DNA of 64,000 bases from CBDCZY01 sp965224745 (GCA_965224745.1 CBDCZY010000003.1:248001-312000), one strand, 5' to 3'; counted from the stretch's first letter, positions 16,361-26,308 are shown. A program made the numbers and translations. The notes: generated by a model from the letters alone, not told the origin.

Positions 16361-18250
16361 ATGCTGATATTTAAGAATGTTGCGTTAAGTCGCGGTGCCC
16401 AGTTACTGTTTAGTGGAGCAAACTTCACGCTGCATAAAAGCAGCAAAATTGGACTCGTTGGAGCTAATGGAGTAGGGAAATCAAGCTTATTCGCATTACT
16501 GCGAAATGAAATTCAAACAGAAGAAGGCGATTTTTTCATGCCACCAACATTAGAAATTGCCCACGTTGCCCAAGAAACAACCGCAGCAAACGAACCAGCC
16601 CTTGATTATGTATTACAAGGCGACCAAGAGCTTGTCGACATAAACCAACAATTGTCTTCAGCTAGCGGAGACCAGTTGGCCGAATTACACGTCAGACTAG
16701 ACCAAATAGACGGCTACGCGGCACGGGCACGGGCTGCTAAGCTGCTCAAAGGACTTGGGTTCAGTGAAACACTGCAAAGTCAAACTGTGGCAAAGTTTTC
16801 TGGTGGGTGGAGAATGCGTTTAAATTTGGCTCAGGCACTGATGTGTCGCTCTGATTTATTACTACTAGACGAACCGACCAATCATTTGGATTTAGATGCT
16901 GTTATTTGGTTGCAAAGTTGGTTATGCAATTATTCCGGCACCTTACTGTTAATTTCACATGATCGTGATTTTTTGGATACCGTAACCAACCAAATTTTGC
17001 ATATCGAAAAAGGTTCTATCGCCTGTTATTCAGGAAATTACTCAGCATTTGAAATGCAGCGGGCAGAAAAATTAGCTCAACAACAATCTGCCTATCAAAA
17101 GCAGCAAAATGAAGTTGCCCATATTCAGTCATTCATCACCCGCTTCAAAGCAAAAGCGACCAAAGCTAAACAAGCTCAGAGCCGAGTTAAGGCTTTGGAA
17201 AAGATGGAGATTATTGTGCAAGCACATGTTGATTCTCCATTTCATTTCACTTTCTTACCCCCAGACAAGACACCTCACCCACTCTGTAAAATAGAACGAG
17301 GTGACGCCGGTTACCAGCAGAAAATTATATTAAAAAATATCAATCTTGTTTTATCGCCAGGCGACCGAATTGGTTTACTAGGTCCTAATGGCGCGGGAAA
17401 ATCAACACTCATTAAAGCGATAGTTGGCGAAAATCAACTATTGTCAGGCGAATGTACCCATGCTGAGTTTTTAAAAACAGGCTATTTTGCCCAACATCAA
17501 CTTGAACAATTAAATCTAGAGGAAAGCCCAGTCTGGCATATTAAGCAACTAGAACCAACTTTGACCGAAAAAGAAGCCCGCAATTTTCTGGGTGGCTTTG
17601 GTTTTCAAAATGAAAAAGCTATTGACTTGGTCGCGCCATTTTCTGGTGGCGAAAAAGCTCGTTTGGTGTTAGCTATATTGGTTTTTCAAAGACCTAACTT
17701 ATTGCTATTAGATGAACCAACCAATCATCTTGATTTAGAAATGCGTCAAGCTTTAACGGTTGCCTTGCAAGATTATGCCGGTGCTTTAGTGGTAGTATCA
17801 CATGACCGTTATTTGTTAAGAACTGTAACTGATAATTTCTTTTTAGTTGCTAATCAAAAAGTTCAACCATTCGAAGGTGATCTAGACGATTATAAGAATT
17901 GGTTGAACGAGCAAAAAAACATAACACTTTCATCTCAAGAAAACGGTACCGAGGTTAACTCAAAAAAAGAGAATCGACGTAACCAAGCAGAAAAAAGGCA
18001 AAAGATTCGCCCTTTTCATCTTGCTTTAAAAAAAGTTGAAAATGAACTGGAAAAGTTACAGAATGAAAAAGTAGAGATTGAACATCAACTAACAGATACG
18101 ACTCTTTACGAGTCAGGCCAGAAAATAAAACTCAAAGAAATGCTCCAACTGAAAGCTGAATTTGACAAACGAATACTAACCGCAGAGTCTTTATGGTTTG
18201 AAGCATCTGAGCAACTAGAACAGGTAGAAAAAGAAATTGAAACGTTATAA
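16361..18250 (+). CDS. yheS: ABC-F family ATPase YheS
   Basis: A 629-residue soluble ATPase with two ABC domains and no membrane part. Domain 1: Walker A GANGVGKSS (about 34-42), signature FSGGWRMRL (about 146), Walker B LLLLDEPTNHLDLD. Domain 2: GPNGAGKST (about 340), FSGGEKARL (about 427), LLLLDEPTNHLDLE (about 447). The inter-domain linker at 235-290 is helical and Gln/Lys-rich, as in ribosome-binding ABC-F proteins, and residues 540-629 form a C-terminal coiled coil. Length, opening (MLIFKNVALSRGAQLLF) and tail match YheS rather than Uup or EttA. ABC-F proteins act on stalled or initiating ribosomes. Confidence 0.9.
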   Translation: MLIFKNVALSRGAQLLFSGANFTLHKSSKIGLVGANGVGKSSLFALLRNEIQTEEGDFFMPPTLEIAHVAQETTAANEPALDYVLQGDQELVDINQQLSSASGDQLAELHVRLDQIDGYAARARAAKLLKGLGFSETLQSQTVAKFSGGWRMRLNLAQALMCRSDLLLLDEPTNHLDLDAVIWLQSWLCNYSGTLLLISHDRDFLDTVTNQILHIEKGSIACYSGNYSAFEMQRAEKLAQQQSAYQKQQNEVAHIQSFITRFKAKATKAKQAQSRVKALEKMEIIVQAHVDSPFHFTFLPPDKTPHPLCKIERGDAGYQQKIILKNINLVLSPGDRIGLLGPNGAGKSTLIKAIVGENQLLSGECTHAEFLKTGYFAQHQLEQLNLEESPVWHIKQLEPTLTEKEARNFLGGFGFQNEKAIDLVAPFSGGEKARLVLAILVFQRPNLLLLDEPTNHLDLEMRQALTVALQDYAGALVVVSHDRYLLRTVTDNFFLVANQKVQPFEGDLDDYKNWLNEQKNITLSSQENGTEVNSKKENRRNQAEKRQKIRPFHLALKKVENELEKLQNEKVEIEHQLTDTTLYESGQKIKLKEMLQLKAEFDKRILTAESLWFEASEQLEQVEKEIETL

Positions 18251-18287
18251 CTTTCTCCAAAGCGGCTGTTATTAGAGCAAACTAGAC

Positions 18288-18788
18288 ATGGATATAGCAA
18301 AGTTACTGTTTGAGATATGCCTATGGAAAAAAACACCGCAAGATATTCCCTATTCGTTAAGCTTGTTTTATCTAGTCATAAGTGCATTTGTAGTCACCAG
18401 TTTTTTATTACTTTATCTATCCGCAGATGCCCTTAGTGCTCTTTTACAAGTCGTAACTGAGTTATTGTTTTCACTATGTTTTATTTATCTCGTACTCAGC
18501 TTAACCGGCAAAACTAATCGTTTTTACCAAACAGCTACTGCGCTGATTGGATGTGATACTCTGCTGACTTTCTTCTCTCTTCCTGCCATGAGCTCTGTAT
18601 TTGTGAGCCCCAACCCAAGTATTCCCTCTATTATCATTCTTGGAGTAATACTGTGGAGTTGGGCTATTACCGGGCACATTTTACGCCATTCCTTATCTAT
18701 TTCTATTTTCTTAGGTTTATGTCTTTCTACGGCTTATCTGTTTTTAGCTTATAAAGTCATGGGCTATATGTTTTCTGTTGCAGAATAA
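18288..18788 (+). CDS. Hypothetical multi-pass membrane protein
   Basis: A 166-residue protein with four to five hydrophobic segments (about 26-44, 50-70, 80-95, 105-125, 132-155). The cytoplasmic start is MDIAKLLFEICLWKKTPQDIPYS. No catalytic motif is visible. It lies 37 bp after yheS and 9 bp before the universal stress protein gene, so the three may be cotranscribed. I do not recognise a characterised family. Confidence 0.7.
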   Translation: MDIAKLLFEICLWKKTPQDIPYSLSLFYLVISAFVVTSFLLLYLSADALSALLQVVTELLFSLCFIYLVLSLTGKTNRFYQTATALIGCDTLLTFFSLPAMSSVFVSPNPSIPSIIILGVILWSWAITGHILRHSLSISIFLGLCLSTAYLFLAYKVMGYMFSVAE

Positions 18789-18797
18789 TGGTGTCTC

Positions 18798-19241
18798 ATG
18801 AATATTTATAAACATATTTTGTTAGCAACTGATTTTTCCGAGTGCTGCGACGATGTATCAGCCAAAGCAAAAACAATGGCTGAGAATAGCTCAGCAAAAC
18901 TCAGTATCGTGCATATTGTGGATTATTTACCGAGCATTGACTCTCTTTATGGCCCTGTTATTCCTGCTGAAATTGACTTAACAGAACAGCTGCTATCTTC
19001 CGCCAAAGAACAAGTGGCGAGCAAAGCAAACAATCTAAACATTCCTAATGATCAGCAATGGGTTGAATTGGGAAGCCCCAAGTATGAAATAGTTAGAATA
19101 GCTGAAGAGAATCAAGTGGATTTAATTGTATTAGGTTCTCATGGCCGTCATGGACTTGGTCTGTTATTAGGATCAACTGCAAATGGCGTTTTGCATCATG
19201 CCAAATGTGATGTGCTTGCAATTCGATTACACGAGAACTAA
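18798..19241 (+). CDS. Universal stress protein, UspA family
   Basis: A 147-residue single Usp domain. It opens MNIYKHILLATDFSECCDDVSAKA and has the C-terminal nucleotide-binding pattern GSHGRHGLGLLLGSTANGVLHHAKCDVLAIR (G-x2-G-x9-G-S/T), so an ATP-binding type member is expected. These cytoplasmic proteins support survival under stress. It is 9 bp after the membrane-protein gene and 5 bp before cobU. Confidence 0.9.
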   Translation: MNIYKHILLATDFSECCDDVSAKAKTMAENSSAKLSIVHIVDYLPSIDSLYGPVIPAEIDLTEQLLSSAKEQVASKANNLNIPNDQQWVELGSPKYEIVRIAEENQVDLIVLGSHGRHGLGLLLGSTANGVLHHAKCDVLAIRLHEN

Positions 19242-19246
19242 CGTTA

Positions 19247-19768
19247 ATGCGGGGATTGGTTATCGGGGGCATTCAATCGGGAAAAAGTGCATTTGCAGAA
19301 GAATGCGCTAAAGAATCCCAAAAAAATGTGGTCTACTTAGCAACAGCAATTATTAAGCACGAAGAGATGCATTACCGCGTTGCCAAGCATAGAATGAGAC
19401 GCCCTAAAAACTGGAAGACGATTGAGGAACCGGTTCAAATAGCTTCAGCATTAAACGAACATTCATCAAAAAAGTGTTTTGTAATAGTTGATTGTTTAAC
19501 TCAGTGGATAAAAAACAGCTTATTTGATGAAGAAGGCCACATCACTGAAAGTCGATTCAGCGAAGAAATGCAATCTTTGCTTAATATACTGCCGTCACTA
19601 CGTTGTGATTTAATTATGGTCAGTAACGAGGTTGGACAGTGCATGCTTCCACCAGACCTTGCCAGCAGACGCATGATTGAGGCTATGGGTACTTTACATT
19701 TAAATCTGGCAAAAACCTGCCACCGGGTTATATTAATAACAGCTGGCTTACCCCAGGTATTAAAATAA
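19247..19768 (+). CDS. cobU: Adenosylcobinamide kinase/guanylyltransferase CobU
   Basis: A 173-residue enzyme of cobalamin assembly and salvage. It phosphorylates adenosylcobinamide, then transfers GMP to give AdoCbi-GDP. Walker A is GGIQSGKS (7-14). His48 in VAKHRMRRPKNWKTIEEP fits the histidine that carries GMP in characterised CobU. VDCLTQWIKNSLF is the Walker B region, and SNEVGQCMLPPDLASRR is also conserved. No other cobalamin gene is in the window, so this copy stands alone behind uspA. Confidence 0.9.
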   Translation: MRGLVIGGIQSGKSAFAEECAKESQKNVVYLATAIIKHEEMHYRVAKHRMRRPKNWKTIEEPVQIASALNEHSSKKCFVIVDCLTQWIKNSLFDEEGHITESRFSEEMQSLLNILPSLRCDLIMVSNEVGQCMLPPDLASRRMIEAMGTLHLNLAKTCHRVILITAGLPQVLK

Positions 19769-19812
19769 CAAGCAGAGTATTTTCATAAAAACAAACGAGA
19801 GGTGATATAAAC

Positions 19813-20226
19813 GTGAAAGGAGTTATTGTAGATTTTGAGGAAGATAGTCAAACAGGTGTTATTCGATCCCATAAGAAATTATTTATGTTTGCAATGACCC
19901 AGTGGGAATCAGAAGGAAACCCAGTGGTGGGTACAGAAGTTGAATTCCAAATTGAAAATGGCAAAGCCACTGAAGTTTGTTACTTATATGATTTTGTTAT
20001 TAGAAGGGAAGCCGTAAAGAAAAGAATTATTGCTGGTTTATTGGCCATAGGATTAGGCTGGCTTGGGGTACATCGATTTTACCTTGGCTATTATAAAATA
20101 GGTCTTCTGCAAATATTATTCACCGTTGTCACACTCGGTTTTGGTGCGGCATGGGGTCTTGTAGAAGGTTTTTTAATTATTACAGGAAAATTCTACAAAG
20201 ACGCCGAAAACAGGCCACTTCGTTAA
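19813..20226 (+). CDS. Cold-shock-like/TM2 domain fusion protein
   Basis: A 137-residue protein from a GTG start placed behind GAGAGGTGATATAAAC. Residues 1-60 look like a degenerate cold-shock (OB) domain: MKGVIVDFEEDSQTGVIRS and VGTEVEFQIENGKATEV. Residues 70-130 form a TM2 domain: two membrane helices around GWLGVHRFYLGYYKIGLLQILFTVVTLGFGAAWGLVEGFLI. This combination recurs in proteobacterial membrane proteins of unknown role. Confidence 0.8.
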   Translation: MKGVIVDFEEDSQTGVIRSHKKLFMFAMTQWESEGNPVVGTEVEFQIENGKATEVCYLYDFVIRREAVKKRIIAGLLAIGLGWLGVHRFYLGYYKIGLLQILFTVVTLGFGAAWGLVEGFLIITGKFYKDAENRPLR

Positions 20227-20286
20227 TGCCAAAGTAAATTTACCAAACTATTACTTGAGAAAATAGTAGGTATTTTCAATTTTAGG

Positions 20287-21213
20287 TTAAGCTATCCATT
20301 CCTTTTTACGATTATTTATTTCCCTCCAGACTTCATAGCTTTCAGACGACACAATTCCGAATTTGGCTAATACTTGAAATGCAAGGCAACGGCCTTTCGG
20401 CCACATAGCAAGAAGAAAATGTCCCAGGTCTTTCAACCAAGGATGGAAATGTTCGCTAATCAATAGCATCTTTGCCTTAATAAGACGAACCATTTTATCT
20501 GCCTTTACTTTTTCTGAAGCCCCGCCGTAATGAACGATTAATGCTTGCGAAGTTACCATTGGCTTACCCCCTATTTGTTTAGCTCTTAAGCAAAGGTCAG
20601 CCTCTTCTCCATACATAAAGAACAATTCATTAAAGCCTCCAAGTTTTTTCCATAGCCCTTTTTCTATCAAGAAAAAGCAACCAGAAACAATATCAACGAA
20701 CCGATTACCCTCCCGATCCCAACCACCCAGACCTTCGGGGTTAAAAAAAGTTGTTCGTCTGAAAGCTGGGGTTAAACCGAAGCTTAAACAAAACAAACTC
20801 CAAATCGTCTGTTTTGACCAGCAAGAAGCAGGATTGGGACTGCCATCAGGAAATACGGTGCGTCCCCCCCAAATGCCTGAATTTGGATTAGCTAAAGCAA
20901 AATCGGCAATACGATCAATTGCACCATCCAGAACGACTGTATCTGGATTAAGTAAAAGCAAAAAGTCTCCTTTAGCTGTTGTTGAAGCAATATTATTGGC
21001 AACAGCAAATCCATGATTTTTGTTTGAAGGTATAAAATTTATCCTATCAGAAAATCCGTTACTAATCGCTTCGGCTGATCCGTCACTCGAAGCATTATCC
21101 AGAACAATAATTTCAAAGCTATGTTTTTTTGTTTCTTTAAATACTGACCGAAGACATTCTAATGTCATTTCTCGCGTATTAAAACTAACAATAATTATAG
21201 AAAGAGTTGGCAT
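20287..21213 (-). CDS. Family 2 glycosyltransferase
   Basis: A 308-residue GT-A fold enzyme of the rhamnosyltransferase-like GT2 group. It opens LSIIIVSFNTREMTLECLRSV and has nucleotide-sugar motifs IIVLDNASSDGS (about 35-46), LLLNPDTVV (DxD-like, near 90) and a catalytic region GCFFLIEKGLWKKLGGFNELFFMYGEEADLCLRA. C-terminal helices contain no clear membrane anchor. It probably adds a sugar to a surface polysaccharide, in line with the adjacent acyltransferase and ligase/polymerase genes. Its start has only a weak ribosome site. Confidence 0.88.
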   Translation of the reverse strand: MPTLSIIIVSFNTREMTLECLRSVFKETKKHSFEIIVLDNASSDGSAEAISNGFSDRINFIPSNKNHGFAVANNIASTTAKGDFLLLLNPDTVVLDGAIDRIADFALANPNSGIWGGRTVFPDGSPNPASCWSKQTIWSLFCLSFGLTPAFRRTTFFNPEGLGGWDREGNRFVDIVSGCFFLIEKGLWKKLGGFNELFFMYGEEADLCLRAKQIGGKPMVTSQALIVHYGGASEKVKADKMVRLIKAKMLLISEHFHPWLKDLGHFLLAMWPKGRCLAFQVLAKFGIVSSESYEVWREINNRKKEWIA

Positions 21214-21327
21214 TTTATGAATTGAAAGTTAGAGACATTTAAATAGCTCAGCCTGCTGATCTGATGTTTAAAACACGTCTCTTGTTAAGAAAGAATCAAT
21301 AAGGTTACAAAGAAAATATGTTTGCTG

Positions 21328-21777
21328 CTAACCAATAATTTGCCCATATTTTTTTGTTTCAATGTCTTTTAGAATTTTAGCAGGGTTGCCAGCAACTAAC
21401 GAATTACTTTTAATGTTTTTTGTAACAACCGAACCTGCTGCTATAACAACTTGATCACCTATTTCAATCCCAGGCAATATTATTGCATTGCAACCAACAA
21501 AACAATTTTTCCCAATAATAGTTGTTTTATAGGAAGCATTATTTGGAAAATCATGAGCTAATATTACGGCTCCAAAAGCTATATAACTATATTCTTTTAT
21601 AACGACCCCGTTTGGATTTGTTTTATCAAGCTTGGCTTTAAGCGAAATTCTACAAGTATTATCAATAGACATACCATAGACATGGTTATAAAAATAATTT
21701 TGCAACTTCAACAGTTTATGTCTTGCCCCTAATATTATTTTATAAATGTTTTCATTATTGAAAATTTTCAATCTCAT
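21328..21777 (-). CDS. Left-handed beta-helix acyltransferase
   Basis: A 149-residue protein with hexapeptide repeats (VVIKEYSYIAFGAVILAHDF...TIIGKNCFVGCNAIILPGIEIGDQVVIAAGSVVTKNI) and the closing VAGNPAKILKDIE typical of O-acetyltransferases (maltose/serine O-acetyltransferase type). The conserved His in LAHDF may be catalytic. It is small but has a complete cap. It probably acetylates a sugar in the same surface-polysaccharide pathway as its neighbours. The DNA is AT-rich compared with the flanks. Confidence 0.82.
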   Translation of the reverse strand: MRLKIFNNENIYKIILGARHKLLKLQNYFYNHVYGMSIDNTCRISLKAKLDKTNPNGVVIKEYSYIAFGAVILAHDFPNNASYKTTIIGKNCFVGCNAIILPGIEIGDQVVIAAGSVVTKNIKSNSLVAGNPAKILKDIETKKYGQIIG

Positions 21778-21985
21778 TTTTAGTCCTTGATTTAAGGGTG
21801 ACTCATTTAAAACTATTTAAAAAAGAACTTTTTCTTTGGGTAATCTTGTTCTGTGGTTCCCCGCTAAGAATCCTTTTATCGTGAAACTTGGCTATTACTC
21901 ATGCATAAAATTTCTCGCGAATCGTTTTTTCATATAGTTAGGATCCAGATTGTAGCTCTTAAGCAGTTTCATAAGGTGGGAAACA

Positions 21986-23224
21986 TTAATTCATTTTTTT
22001 CGGAGGCTTAATCAAAGGTTCCTTTGTTATATTTTCTGGTTTATAAAGCCAAAGCGAAGTCCCAATTAAAAAGTAGAGTAAGGGTTGCAAGCGATCAAAA
22101 AAATCAACCGTTAAACCCGCATAAATAATCGATATAAACATAATTCTGTAACCTAATAGTAGGCGTTGAATTTCGCCATCGACTGATTTAATAAAGGTAC
22201 GTTTCGCTGAATATAAAAAAAACCAAACCAACATGGCTGTTGAGAAAAAACCATAAGTGATCATATTTAATAGCCAATAGCTATCGACGCTATCAGCAAA
22301 CCATTCAGGATGAGTCCATGCATTATTGCCAATTCCAAACCAGAAATTTTCAGCAATATCATCTGAAGCAAATTCCCATTGTAATATTCTATAATAGCCA
22401 GTTTGAGGATTTAAAGTGGCGCTTGCAGCTAAAAACTTTATCAATCCTCTATTTGACCCGAACTGAATTACAGCAAACATAATAACAATTCCAGTAATTA
22501 TTACATTCTTATAAATTCCAATTTTGTCTTTATAATCAAACCATAAACGGCATATTGTTTGAAGCAATACTGCTCCTATACCCGCTGACGTAATAGACGT
22601 TATTATGGCTGTAAACAAACCAAATAGTGTTCTTAAAAATGCCATTCTTTTTGTTTTAGTATTTCTCAAAATGGCAATAACTATTGGTAATAAAGCGACA
22701 GCAGAAATAGAATACAAGATAGGATGGGCAAATACAGATGTAACTCTTGTAAAACCCAAGCGAATATAGGATTCTGTATATAAATCAGTGGCTAATTGAA
22801 CATGCCCGGTTATTTTTTCGAAAAAGGCATGTATTGGTTTACTTCCTGTAACAAATTCATACCATGAAGGGATAGAAATCCAAAAGTATAAACTTGCGAT
22901 TAAGAGCAAATACTTTTTATGTTTTTGCTTGTCTGTAACATACATCATCCCTAACCAATAGCTGCCACATATTTCCAGGAATAGGATGCCGCTTGATTGA
23001 GTAGCTACAGTAAAACCATGACTTACAGCTAGCGCTATAAAACTAAAAAATATATATAAAAAAAGAATTCGTGATGACTTTTCAACTCTATGCTTGTTCT
23101 GTTTTATGAATTGAATAAAACTAATTATTAATATAAACCTGTATGGCTCCATTCTAACTGGCCCAAGATTTACAAAAACCTCTAAAGGAATAAACAAGGA
23201 GATAATGTATAAGTAGCAAACCAT
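21986..23224 (-). CDS. O-antigen ligase/polymerase-like membrane protein
   Basis: A 412-residue integral membrane protein with about ten hydrophobic segments and a large periplasmic loop around 270-330 (GYYRILQWEFASDDIAENFWFGIGNNAW), the usual layout of the Wzy/WaaL O-antigen ligase superfamily. The charged R-x-x-E-like features expected in that loop are present, but an exact catalytic assignment is not possible. It neighbours the acyltransferase and GT2 genes, so it is likely a polysaccharide polymerase or ligase. No clear ribosome site precedes the ATG at 23224. Confidence 0.75.
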   Translation of the reverse strand: MVCYLYIISLFIPLEVFVNLGPVRMEPYRFILIISFIQFIKQNKHRVEKSSRILFLYIFFSFIALAVSHGFTVATQSSGILFLEICGSYWLGMMYVTDKQKHKKYLLLIASLYFWISIPSWYEFVTGSKPIHAFFEKITGHVQLATDLYTESYIRLGFTRVTSVFAHPILYSISAVALLPIVIAILRNTKTKRMAFLRTLFGLFTAIITSITSAGIGAVLLQTICRLWFDYKDKIGIYKNVIITGIVIMFAVIQFGSNRGLIKFLAASATLNPQTGYYRILQWEFASDDIAENFWFGIGNNAWTHPEWFADSVDSYWLLNMITYGFFSTAMLVWFFLYSAKRTFIKSVDGEIQRLLLGYRIMFISIIYAGLTVDFFDRLQPLLYFLIGTSLWLYKPENITKEPLIKPPKKMN

Positions 23225-23378
23225 ATAGACTTCAATATCAAATCAAATAAACAAAAAACGCAATCGCGGGAATTCATATACTCCCTTTGGAGCCGAACCT
23301 TTTAGGAAATAGCTTCTGTTGTGTGTAAATAAGTGGCTATTCAAACTAGTATATTTGGCAGTTCCACTTATAAAAACT

Positions 23379-24485
23379 TTAGATTGTACTCATGTTGCCT
23401 AACTTTTCTAAAACTTTTTCACCAAAGGTTTCTGTACTAATCATCTTCACGCCACTGCCCGGCTTTGACAAATCGGCAGTCGAAAACCCATCACCAAAGA
23501 CACCTTGCATAGCATTCCACACATTTTTAGCTTCTTCGGACATGCCGAAGCTATTTTCTAGCATCATAGCTACTGAACCTATCATAGAATAAGGGTTGGC
23601 AATATTTTGTCCCGCAATATCTGGCGCTGAGCCATGCGAGGGTTCATAGTAAGCTTTTTCATCGCCCAAACAAGCTGAAGGCATTAATCCCAACGAGCCT
23701 AAAATCCCCCCTCCCTGATCACTTAAAATATCACCAAACATATTCTCCATGACCATGACATCAAACTGCGTCGGATTCAAACACAAATAAGTAGCCGCAG
23801 CATCGACTAACAAATGCACAACTTCTACATTTGGATATTCTTTCGCTACTTCCTCCAGAACTTCATTCCATAACACGCTCGACTTCAGTACATTGCTTTT
23901 ATGTATATTATGTAGCCGCTTCTTCCGTTTCATCGACAATTTAAAGGCTTGATGCAAAATGCGCTGGATTTGCAATTCATCATACTCCAGTGTTTCTTTT
24001 ACATAGCGCAGCCCCTCTTCGTTAATACCCGTTTCTTTATTCCCAAAATACAGACCACCGACTAATTCACGAACTATGATTAAATCAATACCATCCCCAA
24101 TCACTTCTTGTTTTAATGGAGAAAAGTGTGCAAGCGATTTAGGTAATGACACCGGCCGGAAATTTGCATAGGTATTATATCGACGGCGCATAGGTAACAA
24201 AGCGCCTCTTTCGGGTTGTTTATCGATGGGAATTTTTTTCGATTCTTCATGGCTTAAACCAATCGGCCCTTTGAGAATTGCATCAGCCCGATCACAAATA
24301 TTTATGGTTTCTTGAGGAAAAGCTTCACCTGTTTCAAAATAGGCACAGGCACCAAACAAAGCTGGCAATAATTCAAAAGAAACATCATTTCTCTGCTCAA
24401 TTAGTTTAAGAACATTAATGGCTTGTTGGGTAATTTCAGGACCAATTCCATCACCGGCTAATACTGCAATCTTATATTTTTTCAT
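23379..24485 (-). CDS. 3-isopropylmalate dehydrogenase family protein
   Basis: The ATG at 24485 (MKKYKIAVLAGDGIGPEI) gives 368 residues, the normal LeuB length; an in-frame ATG at 24524 would add 13 residues unlike the family. Motifs: GDGIGPEI, ILKGPIG, LIIVRELVGGLYFG, the metal-binding LVDAAATYL and VMENMFGDILSDQGG, and the NAD-site GSAPDIAGQNIANP. It should oxidatively decarboxylate a 2-hydroxy-3-alkyl acid such as 3-isopropylmalate. No leuA, leuC or leuD is nearby, and the segment PMRRRYNTYANFRPV differs from common LeuB, so a paralogue with a related substrate is possible. Confidence 0.8.
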   Translation of the reverse strand: MKKYKIAVLAGDGIGPEITQQAINVLKLIEQRNDVSFELLPALFGACAYFETGEAFPQETINICDRADAILKGPIGLSHEESKKIPIDKQPERGALLPMRRRYNTYANFRPVSLPKSLAHFSPLKQEVIGDGIDLIIVRELVGGLYFGNKETGINEEGLRYVKETLEYDELQIQRILHQAFKLSMKRKKRLHNIHKSNVLKSSVLWNEVLEEVAKEYPNVEVVHLLVDAAATYLCLNPTQFDVMVMENMFGDILSDQGGGILGSLGLMPSACLGDEKAYYEPSHGSAPDIAGQNIANPYSMIGSVAMMLENSFGMSEEAKNVWNAMQGVFGDGFSTADLSKPGSGVKMISTETFGEKVLEKLGNMSTI

Positions 24486-24646
24486 TAAAAACCTACTGAG
24501 ATTATTCAATAAAAGGTCGCACAATATATAAATGTGTCGATATCTCTTTATTTTATGTTAAAAAGAGCTTTCAGAGTTGGCAACTGTTAAACCAATCAAA
24601 TACATAATCAGTTTGCACTTCCACGCTGATATAATCATGCCTATAT

Positions 24647-26308
24647 TTAATATCGAGAAGCATTAAGCTTAACATCTGCTTCACCCCAGACCTCTTTAAA
24701 CTGGGAAATGACTTTTGCTGCCTGCTGAAGGTTGCCTTGCTGTTCTAAACTTTTCGCTAAACCCCATAACGACCAACCATTTTGCGGATGGTTAATCAGG
24801 TCTTGACGATAAGATTGTTCGGCTTGCTCTGGTTTTCCCGCTTCAAGCAAAATAGCACCCAGCACTTGACGTGGTGGCAAATACCAATCTTTCGGTTCAG
24901 TATAATTGAGCTCATCCTCAAGACTGACTGCTTGTTTAACAAAATCAATTGCTTGTTCAAAATCATTTGCATTAGCTGCCATTTCTCCTTGGAGTAGATT
25001 GGAGCCTACTTGCAAAATTTGAGAGATAGAATTTAGATCGAAAATAGTCAGTTCAGAAATATCTGGATCTGCGATGATTGTCTTAAGTTGAGCCAGTTCT
25101 TGACTGGCTTTCACTGGCTGGGCTAGTCTCAGAAATGCCATACCTCTCGCATAGTGCCAAATCGCTTTGGCATATAACAAATCATCAGCAGGCGGAACTA
25201 GCGCAAGTATCGCCTCCCAATCACCGAATAATGCATGTGTGTAGATAGGTATGGCAAAAAAATGTTGCATCGTACCGCTTAACCCCGGTTCATGCATCAT
25301 CTCTGGCGCAGCATAAGAAGCTGTCTCCTCTGCTGCTCTCAATGCCAAAGCTTTACGGCCGATTTTAATCGCAGCAGCCCACATAAAATGGTGATTATGC
25401 GGTACATAAGCCATTGTGTATATGCTTTCTTCATGCTCATGACTCAAATAGTTATGGTCAATTTTTACGGCTAATTGGTTAGCCAGAATGGCATCCCGAT
25501 AACGGCCAGTACGAATAAATATATGTGCCGGCATATGCACTAAATGGCCTGAACCTGGCACCAAGGACGCTAGACGCTCAGCACTGGGAATGGCTTTAGA
25601 CACATACGGCGACGCTTCAAGCACATGGATATATAAATGATTCGCCAGCGGGTTCTCCTTATCAATGTGGAGAGCACGTTCCAAAGTTGTTACGATCTCA
25701 GCAGTCCAAGGCCTAGCTTCACCTTGTTTCGTCCAAAAGTCCCAAGGATGCAAATCCATCAAAGATTCGGCGAATAGCGCAGCGATCACAGCATCATCAG
25801 GAAACAGTCTAAAAACATCACGCATGGCATTAGCATAATCTTGATCTAGTTTAGTTCTATCATTTACCGCCTCTGCCTGATATCTTTTGGAAAGCGCTGT
25901 AATCAGTGCTCGCTCCCGGTTTGATGCTGACTTAGCGATTTCTAAAGCTTTTTGAACAAAACTATAAGCTTGAGGAATCACCAATGGATCCATTGGTGCA
26001 TTGATGTTAGGACCTAAAACAAGTGCTATACCCCAGTAACATACCGCACAAGCAGGATCTTCCTGGTAAGCCAATTTAAAAGATTGAGCGGCTTCGGCAT
26101 GATTAAAACCAAAACTCAAGATTAAGCCTTGATCGAAATATCTTTGCGTTGCTGCAACGGAGGTTGTAATTTTGTACTGATGATTGCCCAAGTTTTCCAT
26201 TAAACCACTTGATTTTTCAGTCCTATCGGGCTGGAAAGTATGACAACTACTTAACATCAAAATGATTAATATCCGATTTAATCTTAGAAAACTGAGCTTG
26301 GGAAACAT
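24647..26308 (-). CDS. Tetratricopeptide-repeat lipoprotein
   Basis: A 553-residue protein with a lipoprotein-type signal (LIILMLSSC, Cys22). Repeated helix pairs follow: FDQGLILSFGFNHAEAAQSFKLAYQEDPACAVCYWGIALVLG, AKAIWHYARGMAFLRLAQPVKASQEL and a C-terminal run of TPRs (QVLGAILLEAGKPEQAEQSYRQDLINHPQNGWSLWGLAKSLEQQG). It belongs to a widespread family of long TPR proteins with the CAVCYWG and HMPAHIFIRTGRY motifs and no assigned function. The His-rich motifs (HMPAHIF, HNHHF) could bind metal, which is speculative. Periplasmic or membrane-anchored. Confidence 0.82.
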   Translation of the reverse strand: MFPKLSFLRLNRILIILMLSSCHTFQPDRTEKSSGLMENLGNHQYKITTSVAATQRYFDQGLILSFGFNHAEAAQSFKLAYQEDPACAVCYWGIALVLGPNINAPMDPLVIPQAYSFVQKALEIAKSASNRERALITALSKRYQAEAVNDRTKLDQDYANAMRDVFRLFPDDAVIAALFAESLMDLHPWDFWTKQGEARPWTAEIVTTLERALHIDKENPLANHLYIHVLEASPYVSKAIPSAERLASLVPGSGHLVHMPAHIFIRTGRYRDAILANQLAVKIDHNYLSHEHEESIYTMAYVPHNHHFMWAAAIKIGRKALALRAAEETASYAAPEMMHEPGLSGTMQHFFAIPIYTHALFGDWEAILALVPPADDLLYAKAIWHYARGMAFLRLAQPVKASQELAQLKTIIADPDISELTIFDLNSISQILQVGSNLLQGEMAANANDFEQAIDFVKQAVSLEDELNYTEPKDWYLPPRQVLGAILLEAGKPEQAEQSYRQDLINHPQNGWSLWGLAKSLEQQGNLQQAAKVISQFKEVWGEADVKLNASRY

